A DNA stretch of 64,000 nucleotides from Actinoplanes sp. NBC_00393 (lineage in GTDB: Bacteria > Actinomycetota > Actinomycetes > Mycobacteriales > Micromonosporaceae), in the NCBI RefSeq assembly GCF_036053395.1, contig NZ_CP107942.1, positions 6,404,501-6,468,500 of the forward strand. Direction: 5' to 3'. Position numbers and translations under genes: made by a program. Below, in pieces: positions 58,359 to 64,000 of the stretch (position 1 is the stretch's first letter; each line of letters begins with the position of its first letter). A model generated the notes under the pieces. That model ran no database searches. It was not told where the DNA came from and was given only the letters and a program-made list of their open reading frames with translations.

Positions 58359-59212
58359 TGCTCGCCTCCCCGACGCTGGGTCATCTTCAGGAACGCGAAC
58401 GAGAGCAGGCACGTGGCCAGGGCCAGGACCACCGAGAACGCCGCGGCCAGGTTGAAGTTCGGGATGGACGAGGTGGAGTAGACGGTCAGGTTCGGGGTGT
58501 AGGTGCTGGACACCGCGGAGCTGAAGGCGCGGAACACCTGCGGCTCGGCCAGCAGCTGGAGCGTTCCGATGATCGAGAAGACCGTGGTCAGCACGATCGC
58601 CGGCATCACCAGCGGGATCTTGATCGACCACGCGGTCCGGAACTGGCCGGCGCCGTCGATCCGCGCCGCCTCGTAGACCTCGGTCGGGACGGCCAGCAGC
58701 GCCGAGTAGATGATCAGCATGTTGTAGCCGACGTAGACCCAGGTCACGACGTTCGCCATGGACCAGAGCACCAGGTCCGCGGAGAGCAGGTCGACGCTGC
58801 TGGTCACCGAGGTGAACGGGGACAGGTTCGGCGAGTAGAGGAAGCCCCACATGATGGCGGCGATGACGCCGGGCACCGCGTACGGGACGAAGAACGCCAG
58901 CCGGAAGAAGCGCCGGCCCTTGACCAGCCCGGAGTCGAGCAGCAGCGCCAGGATCAGCGCGAGGCCGAGCATGACCGGGACCTGGACGATGCCGAAGAGC
59001 AGCACCCGGCCGATCGACTCCCAGAACGGGCCGTCGGTGAAGACGCGCTGGTATTGGGCCAGACCGCCGAAGACCTCCCGGGCCGGGCCGAACGTTCCGG
59101 TGCGCTCCACCTTGTAGAGGGACTGCTTGATCGCGTACCCGATCGGGACCAGGTAGAAGGCCGTGAACAGCACACCGAACGGCGCGATGAAGAAGATCAG
59201 GGCCTTTTTCAT
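58355..59212 (-). CDS. Sugar ABC transporter permease, MalF-like
   Basis: This is a 285-residue inner-membrane permease. The EAA loop reads EVYEAARIDGAGQFRTAWSI. Membrane segments begin with ALIFFIAPFGVLFTAFYLV. The ATG at 59212 overlaps the stop of the GH42 gene (ATGA), so translation is coupled. It pairs with the MalG-like permease encoded next. Confidence 0.93.
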   Translation of the reverse strand: MKKALIFFIAPFGVLFTAFYLVPIGYAIKQSLYKVERTGTFGPAREVFGGLAQYQRVFTDGPFWESIGRVLLFGIVQVPVMLGLALILALLLDSGLVKGRRFFRLAFFVPYAVPGVIAAIMWGFLYSPNLSPFTSVTSSVDLLSADLVLWSMANVVTWVYVGYNMLIIYSALLAVPTEVYEAARIDGAGQFRTAWSIKIPLVMPAIVLTTVFSIIGTLQLLAEPQVFRAFSSAVSSTYTPNLTVYSTSSIPNFNLAAAFSVVLALATCLLSFAFLKMTQRRGGEQ

Positions 59213-61164
59213 TCTTTGATCACGCTCACGCCGCCGCCTTGGAGTTTGAGGAGGCCGCGGACCGGTTCGCCGGTGACCAGATCGGTCCCGGTGGCGGCGA
59301 TCTCGGCCGGCTCCGTGCCGTGGTTGATGACGAACATGTAGCTGCGGCCGTCGCCGGTGCGGCGGACCACCTCCACGTTCTTGTCGCCGGCGCTCGGGAT
59401 TCCGGCGTCCCGGGTCGCCGTCGCCAGGACCTCGCGCAGGTCGAGCGCAGTCGCCACGTACCAGGCCTGTCCGTCGCCGTACTGGTTGCGGGTGATCGCC
59501 GGGACGCCGGGCAGCGGCCCGTCGGTGTAGGTGGCGATCGTCTCCGCTGTCGTCGTGCGCAGTCGCTCAGTCCAGAGCGTTCCCGTCATGCCGTTGCTGA
59601 GGGTGACTTCGTGGCCGGGCAGCAACGGCGCGAACTCCTCGCCGTGTATGCCGAGCACCTCCCGGAACGCGCCGGGATAACCGCCGAGCCGGATCCGGTC
59701 CCGCTCGTCGACGATTCCGGAGAAGAACGTGACCAGCAGGTTTCCGCCGGCGTTCACGTAGTCGGTGATCCGCTCGGCGGCCGGGTCGCTGACCATGTAG
59801 AGGCAGGGCACCACGACGAGCCGGTAACTGCTGAGGTCGGCGTCCGGGGAGACTACGTCGGCCGTCACGCCGAGTTCGCGCAACGCCTTGTACGCGGCGT
59901 GCACCTGGTCGAGGTAGCGCACCGCCTGTGATGGCCGGGCCTCGCCCTCGGCCGACCACCACGACTCCCAACTGAAGAGCAGGGCGACGTCGGCGGACAC
60001 CCGGGTGCCGGCCACCTCGCCGATCCGGTCCAGGGTCTCGGAGAGCCGCAGCACCTCCCGCCAGGCGACGGTGTCGGTGCCGGCGTGCGGCAGCAGCGCC
60101 GAGTGGAACTTCTCGGCGCCCTGCGCGGACGCCCGCCACTGGAAGAAGCAGATCGAGTCGGCGCCGCGGGCCACGTGGGTGAGCGAGTTGCGCAGCATCT
60201 CCCCCGGCGCCTTGGTCAGGTTGTGCGGCTGCCAGTTCACCGCGCCGGCCGACTGCTCCATGAGCATCCAGGGCGCTCCCCCGGCCAGCCCGCGGGTCAG
60301 GTCGGCGGCGAAGGAGAGCTCGGCGACCGGGTCACCGAGCCGGTGGTCCAGGTAGTGGTCGTTCGCCACCACGTCCATCTCCGGCGCCCAGGACCAGTAG
60401 TCCAGGTTGCGGATGTGCGCGGTGACCATGAAGTTCGTGGTGACGGGTGTCTTCGAGTGGCGGCGCAGGATGGCCGCTTCGCCCCGGTAGTAACTGAGCA
60501 GCTCGTCCGAGCTGAACCGGTGGAAGTCGATGATCTGCGCCGGGTTGCGCAGCGAGAGCGCGAGCCGGGGCGGCTGGATCTCCGCCCAGTCGCCGTACCG
60601 CTGGCTCCAGAACGACGTCCCCCACGCCTCGTTCAGCGTCTCGATCTTGCGGTAGCGGTTGCGCAGCCAGTCCCGGAACGCCTCCGCGCTGGCCTCGCAG
60701 TAGCAGAGCGCGTTGTGGCAGCCCAGCTCGTTGGAGACGTGCCAGAGCGCCACCGCCGGGTGGTTGCCGTATCGCTGGCCGACCCGGTCCACCAGCTCGT
60801 ACGCCCGGTCCCGGAACACCGGCGAGCTCGGGCACCAGGCCTGCCGCCCACCCGGGAAGCGGACCGTGCCGTCGGCCGCGGCCGGCAGGATCTCCGGGTA
60901 GAGGGTGCTGAGCCAGGGCGGCGGCGACGAGGTGCCGGTGCCGAGGTTCACCCGGATGCCGTTGTCGTGCAGCAGGCCGACGACCTCGTCCAGGTCGTCG
61001 AAGTGGTACCGGCCGGGGCCCGGCTCCAGGTTCGACCAGCCGAAGATGTTGACGGCCACCAGGTCGACGCCGGCCCGGCGCATCAGCGCGACATCCTCGC
61101 GCCATACATCGGGCGACCACTGTTCCGGGTTGTAGTCGCAGCCGAGGCTGATCCCGTTGTTCAT
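59209..61164 (-). CDS. Beta-galactosidase, GH42 family
   Basis: This is a 651-residue GH42 enzyme. The barrel domain starts with LGCDYNPEQWSPDVW. The acid/base glutamate is E146 in WHVSNELGCH and the nucleophile is E303 in WMLMEQSAGAVNW. Cysteines C111, C150-region and C157 fit the GH42 zinc cluster pattern only in part. The trimerisation domain follows (VALLFSWESWW, YRLVVVPCLYMV), then a small C-terminal beta domain. No signal peptide, so it is cytoplasmic. I chose the ATG at 61164 with AGGAG just upstream over one 33 bases further out. First gene of the operon, divergent from the LacI regulator. Confidence 0.93.
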   Translation of the reverse strand: MNNGISLGCDYNPEQWSPDVWREDVALMRRAGVDLVAVNIFGWSNLEPGPGRYHFDDLDEVVGLLHDNGIRVNLGTGTSSPPPWLSTLYPEILPAAADGTVRFPGGRQAWCPSSPVFRDRAYELVDRVGQRYGNHPAVALWHVSNELGCHNALCYCEASAEAFRDWLRNRYRKIETLNEAWGTSFWSQRYGDWAEIQPPRLALSLRNPAQIIDFHRFSSDELLSYYRGEAAILRRHSKTPVTTNFMVTAHIRNLDYWSWAPEMDVVANDHYLDHRLGDPVAELSFAADLTRGLAGGAPWMLMEQSAGAVNWQPHNLTKAPGEMLRNSLTHVARGADSICFFQWRASAQGAEKFHSALLPHAGTDTVAWREVLRLSETLDRIGEVAGTRVSADVALLFSWESWWSAEGEARPSQAVRYLDQVHAAYKALRELGVTADVVSPDADLSSYRLVVVPCLYMVSDPAAERITDYVNAGGNLLVTFFSGIVDERDRIRLGGYPGAFREVLGIHGEEFAPLLPGHEVTLSNGMTGTLWTERLRTTTAETIATYTDGPLPGVPAITRNQYGDGQAWYVATALDLREVLATATRDAGIPSAGDKNVEVVRRTGDGRSYMFVINHGTEPAEIAATGTDLVTGEPVRGLLKLQGGGVSVIKE

Positions 61165-61184
61165 GAAACTCCTGGTCACGGACC

Positions 61185-61198
61185 TGTGCACGTGCACA
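61185..61198. promoter_or_regulatory. LacI-type operator, copy 1
   Basis: TGTGCACGTGCACA, a perfect 14-bp palindrome 21 bases upstream of the GH42 start. A near-identical element lies 47 bases further on. Confidence 0.75.
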
Positions 61199-61231
61199 CA
61201 TTTCCGTGCTTTGTGACGTGGGTTACGAATG

Positions 61232-61245
61232 TGTGAACGTGCACA
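61232..61245. promoter_or_regulatory. LacI-type operator, copy 2
   Basis: TGTGAACGTGCACA, one base off copy 1. The wider element TGTGTG...CACACA is 18 bp. It lies 53 bases before the LacI gene start, so it can control both the operon and the regulator's own gene. Confidence 0.75.
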
Positions 61246-61297
61246 CAGTAGGACTGCCCGGCCACGTGGTCAATACCGGCAGCGTTACTGTGATCTC

Positions 61298-62305
61298 ATG
61301 TCCCGGCCTCACAAGCGCGCCACCGTGCACGACATCGCGGCCGCCGCGGGCGTCTCCCGCGGCACCGTGAGCCGCGTGCTGAACGGTGGGTACGTTTCCG
61401 CCGAGGCCCGAGCGGCGATCGAGGCGGCGATCACCGAGGTCGGCTACGTGCCGAACAACGCGGCACGCGCCCTGAAGATGCGCAGGTCACAGGCGGTCGC
61501 GTTCGTCGCGCTCGAGCCGCACTCGCTCTTCCTCGACGACCCCAACATCGGCTCGATCATGCTCGGCGCCAACGCCGCGCTCTCCCTCGCCGACCACCAG
61601 ATGGTCAGCCTGGTCGTCGAGTCGGCGCGCGACACCGAGCGGGTCGCCCGCTATCTCAGCGGCGGCTTCGTGGACGGCGCCATCGTGGTGTCGGCCCGCA
61701 CCCGGGACCCGATCATCAAGGTGATCTCTGACCTGTCGCTGCCGGCCGCGTTCGTCGGCCACCCGCCGGAACTCAACCTGCCGTTCGTCGGGATAGACAA
61801 CGTGGGCTCGGCCCGGGCGATCACCGCCCGCCTGCTGGCCGGCGGCCGCAAGCGGATCGGCATGATCGCGGCGGCGCTCGACCGGGACTCCGGGATCGAC
61901 CGGCTCACCGGATTCAAAACCGCTCTCGGTACGGCGTACGACCCCGCCCTGGTCGCCGAGGTGCCGCTCTACGACTACGGATCAGGGGTCAAGGGCATGC
62001 GGGCGCTGCTCGCCGCCGACCCCGCCGTCGACGGGGTCTTCGCCGCGTCGGACGCGATCGCGGCGGGTGCGCTGGAGGCCCTGCGGGAAGCCGGGCGCAG
62101 CGTACCCGGTGACGTCGGCGTGGTCGGGTTCGACGACAGCACCTGGGCGGTGCGGTGCCAGCCGCAGCTCTCCACGGTGCACCAGCCGGCAAAGGAGCTG
62201 GGGTCGTGCGCGGCGCAGCTGGTGCTGCGACAGCTGAACGGGGAGACGCTGGAGCAGGGCGGCCAGATGCTGCCGACCCCGATCGTCTGGCGCGACTCCG
62301 CCTGA
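61298..62305 (+). CDS. LacI-family regulator of the galactoside operon
   Basis: This is a 335-residue repressor. The helix-turn-helix is at residues 8-30 (TVHDIAAAAGVSRGTVSRVL). The hinge and periplasmic-binding-protein-like sugar domain follow, with FVGIDNVGSARAITARLLAGG, DRLTGFKTAL and VGVVGFDDSTWAVRCQPQLS, and the usual C-terminal close. It is divergent from the GH42 operon, and two operator copies lie between them. No Shine-Dalgarno site precedes the ATG at 61298; TACTGT seven bases upstream could be a -10 box of a leaderless transcript. An inducing galactoside is expected. Confidence 0.92.
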   Translation: MSRPHKRATVHDIAAAAGVSRGTVSRVLNGGYVSAEARAAIEAAITEVGYVPNNAARALKMRRSQAVAFVALEPHSLFLDDPNIGSIMLGANAALSLADHQMVSLVVESARDTERVARYLSGGFVDGAIVVSARTRDPIIKVISDLSLPAAFVGHPPELNLPFVGIDNVGSARAITARLLAGGRKRIGMIAAALDRDSGIDRLTGFKTALGTAYDPALVAEVPLYDYGSGVKGMRALLAADPAVDGVFAASDAIAAGALEALREAGRSVPGDVGVVGFDDSTWAVRCQPQLSTVHQPAKELGSCAAQLVLRQLNGETLEQGGQMLPTPIVWRDSA

Positions 62306-62464
62306 GCGGGCGCGGCGCTTCCTGCGCTGTCTCCCCGGCCTTCTTCCGCCTCCCCGGCCTTCTTCCTCTTCCTTTCGCTCAGCCTTCGTCCGCTTTCCCT
62401 TCGCTCGACCTTCGTCCGCTTTCCTCCCGCTCCGCCCTCGGCCCTCGGTCCGTTGCGGCGGACG
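62306..62464. other. Pyrimidine-rich intergenic tract
   Basis: The plus strand at about 62320-62450 is almost all C and T, with repeats of CCCCGGCCTTCTTCC and CTTCGTCCGCTTTCC. No gene is seen. Confidence 0.6.
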
Positions 62465-62839
62465 TCAGCCCCGGAAGCTGCGCAGGCGCTGGGCCAGGCT
62501 GGGCGGCGGCGGAGGCGGGACCGGGCGGCGCACGGCCGGCGGCGCGGAGCGGCCGATCGGCTGGTCGTAGTCGGCGGTGGCGATCGCATCGATGATCTGC
62601 TGCTCGCCGAAGTTCTCCGAGCCGGGGATCTGCGGGACGAAACCGACCAGGACGCCGTCCCGCATGACCTGCGCCTCGAGTCCGGCGGTGCCGTCGTTGT
62701 CCCAGACTGCCTCGCGGCCGTCGGCCAGGACGACCCGGATCCCGTACTGCGTGACGCCGGCGCGCGGAAGTTTCAGATGGGCGAACACGTTGCGGTCGCG
62801 CAGTTCACGGACCACCCGGCGGGCTCGGTTCTCTTCCAT
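62465..62839 (-). CDS. Conserved hypothetical protein
   Basis: This is a 124-residue soluble protein. A basic helix (MEENRARRVVRELRDRNVF) leads into a small beta domain (YGIRVVLADGREAVWDNDG, GLEAQVMRDGVLVGFVPQIP), then an acidic helix and a proline-rich tail (PPAVRRPVPPPPPPS). I do not recognise a named family. The ATG at 62839 starts the charged helix; the open frame further upstream looks non-coding. No ribosome binding site is seen. It is convergent with the LacI gene. Confidence 0.65.
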   Translation of the reverse strand: MEENRARRVVRELRDRNVFAHLKLPRAGVTQYGIRVVLADGREAVWDNDGTAGLEAQVMRDGVLVGFVPQIPGSENFGEQQIIDAIATADYDQPIGRSAPPAVRRPVPPPPPPSLAQRLRSFRG

Positions 62840-62962
62840 GGTGCGACGGTAATCCGCTGATCTGGAAACACGCTGAAGATCGGCTCGACAGCCGATGAGA
62901 GATAGATGCGGATTGCGCACGTAACATGACCCTTTGTGATAAGCCCAGGTCACATCGATGCA

Positions 62963-62980
62963 TGTTACTACCCTGTAACA
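62963..62980. promoter_or_regulatory. TGTTAC-N6-GTAACA inverted repeat upstream of the SGNH esterase
   Basis: Perfect 6-bp arms about 100 bases before the esterase start; a further GTAACA copy lies at 62921. The site is a candidate operator in the divergent promoter region. Confidence 0.4.
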
Positions 62981-63078
62981 GGAATGTCACCGGATTCCTT
63001 TTCTCGGGACGCTGACTTACTGTGCGGTAACCGAAGCGCTTCGGCCCCAGATCCCCACGTGGATATCGGAGGCCATCG

Positions 63079-63861
63079 ATGAGAACGGCCCACGTCCTAG
63101 CCACTCTCGTCACCTCGACCCTGTTGAGCCTCGCCATCGCCGCACCCGCCCAGGCGGCGAGCACCATCGACTACGTCGCTCTCGGCGACTCGTACTCCAG
63201 CGGTGTCGGCGCGCCCGGCCAGTCCGGGAGCTGCCTGCGCAGCAACTACAGTTATGCCGCCCAGTGGGCCAGCCGGAACAGCCCGGCGTCGTTCCAGTTC
63301 CTGGCCTGCGGCGGCGCCACCACCGACGACGTCCTCGACACCCAGGTACCGGCCATGCGCAGCGGCGCCGACCTGGTCAGCATCACGATCGGCGGCAACG
63401 ACGCCGGCTTCGCGCCGACCGTCATCACCTGCCTGACCTCCAGCGACTCGGCGTGCGCCGCCAAGGTGAACGAGGGGAAGGCGTACGTCAGCAACACCCT
63501 GCCCGCGAAGCTGGACGCCACCTACCGGGCGATCCGTGCCAAGGCGCCCGACGCCCGGGTGGTCGTGCTGAACTACCCGCTGCTCTTCGGCACGTCGTCG
63601 GTCCTCTGCGAGATGAGCATCGCCAAGCGCCGATCCCTGAACAGCGGAGCGGAAGCCCTGGACGCCATGATCAAGCAGCGCGCCGAGGCCGCCGGATTCG
63701 TCTACTCCGACGTGCGTGACGAGTTCGCCGGGCGCGGGGTCTGCACGTCCCGGCCGTTCATCAACGGTCTGACGATCATCCCGCCGCAGAACTCCTACCA
63801 CCCCAACAGCAGCGGCTACACCAACGGATACCTGCCCGCCTTCACCGGCTCCGCCGCCTGA
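63079..63861 (+). CDS. Secreted SGNH/GDSL esterase or lipase
   Basis: This is a 260-residue exported hydrolase. Signal peptide at residues 1-27 (TLLSLAIAAPAQA). The SGNH blocks are clear: the nucleophile serine in VALGDSYSSGVG, the glycine in block II, asparagine in TIGGNDAGF, and the histidine in NSYHPNSSGY near the C-terminus. Six cysteines (SCLRS, LACGG, TCLTS, ACAAK, LCEMS, VCTSR) suggest three disulphides as in Streptomyces lipases of this class. The ATG at 63079 has GGAGG six bases upstream. Substrate is likely an ester or lipid outside the cell. A complex hairpin follows. Confidence 0.92.
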   Translation: MRTAHVLATLVTSTLLSLAIAAPAQAASTIDYVALGDSYSSGVGAPGQSGSCLRSNYSYAAQWASRNSPASFQFLACGGATTDDVLDTQVPAMRSGADLVSITIGGNDAGFAPTVITCLTSSDSACAAKVNEGKAYVSNTLPAKLDATYRAIRAKAPDARVVVLNYPLLFGTSSVLCEMSIAKRRSLNSGAEALDAMIKQRAEAAGFVYSDVRDEFAGRGVCTSRPFINGLTIIPPQNSYHPNSSGYTNGYLPAFTGSAA

Positions 63862-63869
63862 CCCAACCC

Positions 63870-63922
63870 GGCTGACGCGCAGGGCTGCTTCGCAGACCCG
63901 GAAGCAACACTGAGCGTCAGCC
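63870..63922 (+). terminator. Nested hairpin after the esterase, first copy
   Basis: GGCTGACGC pairs with GCGTCAGCC, and GCTTC pairs with GAAGC inside it. It starts 9 bases after the stop. A second, similar copy follows and reaches the window edge. Confidence 0.65.
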
Positions 63923-64000
63923 AACCCACCCAGCCGACACCCACAGCTGCTTCCCAGGCCCGGAAGCAACACTGAACGTCAGCCAACCCACCCAGCTGAC
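63883..64000. repeat. 62-bp direct repeat, two copies, cut by the window end
   Basis: The segment GCTGCTTC...CCCGGAAGCAACACTGA.CGTCAGCCAACCCACC occurs from about 63883 and again from about 63945, with few differences. More copies may follow beyond 64000. Confidence 0.8.

Overview
The window is very GC-rich, uses GTG and TTG starts freely, and carries actinobacterial hallmark families: an F420-type Ddn-like oxidoreductase, LuxR/LAL and NarL regulators, a CUT1 sugar ABC operon without its own ATPase, IdeR/DmdR-type iron boxes, and SWIM/MoxR/VWA and DUF5925 AAA proteins. The style fits a filamentous Micromonosporaceae-type actinomycete, perhaps Actinoplanes-like. The family assignment is inference; no rRNA or other marker gene is present. 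No tRNA, rRNA, CRISPR array, transposase or phage integrase was seen.

Layout. 1-3.3 kb: a type II topoisomerase pair (B then A, minus strand, A cut by the window edge). 3.4-7 kb: a stand-alone class III cyclase divergent from a large AAA-LuxR regulator. 7.2-14.2 kb: a DUF5995 protein, an OmpR-type two-component operon with a lipoprotein, then a NarL-type two-component operon divergent from a small membrane protein, with strong palindromes at the promoters. 14.2-16.6 kb: a gene-poor stretch with three minisatellite-like arrays (about 27, 30 and 30 bp). One array lies inside a minus-strand gene that has an excellent ribosome binding site. 16.6-19.6 kb: a glutathionyl-hydroquinone-reductase-like enzyme, a MarR regulator, an EamA transporter whose frame runs on across the neighbouring gene, and an NAD(P)-binding protein.

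19.6-27.3 kb: a tightly coupled operon equivalent to E. coli yehLMPQ (SWIM protein, MoxR ATPase, DUF5682, VWA) with an extra 55-codon gene between DUF5682 and VWA. 29-38.5 kb: a cell-surface island. Three membrane-anchored paralogues share an unnamed C-terminal domain with two cysteines. They surround a subtilisin and are followed by two IPT/TIG-type surface proteins whose mRNAs begin with a similar, apparently structured leader. 38.8-42.7 kb: an operon of a Nudix/winged-helix regulator, a 24-residue arginine-rich mini-ORF, a J-domain/pseudokinase fusion, a VWA protein and a diverged adenylosuccinate-synthetase-like enzyme. This is the best candidate here for an undescribed system.

42.9-54 kb: a DUF1540 metal-binding protein behind two iron boxes, a DUF6220/multicopper oxidase pair, two more subtilisins that share a C-terminal domain with the first, a DUF5925 AAA protein, a Ddn-like oxidoreductase, a molybdopterin oxidoreductase/FAD reductase/zinc-ribbon operon, and a secreted protein of unknown role. 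54.1-62.3 kb: a galactoside operon (GH42, two permeases, binding protein, GH36) divergent from its LacI regulator, with two matching operators between them. The window ends with a small hypothetical gene, an SGNH esterase and the start of a repeated hairpin element.

All calls were made by reading the sequence; no database search or folding program was run.
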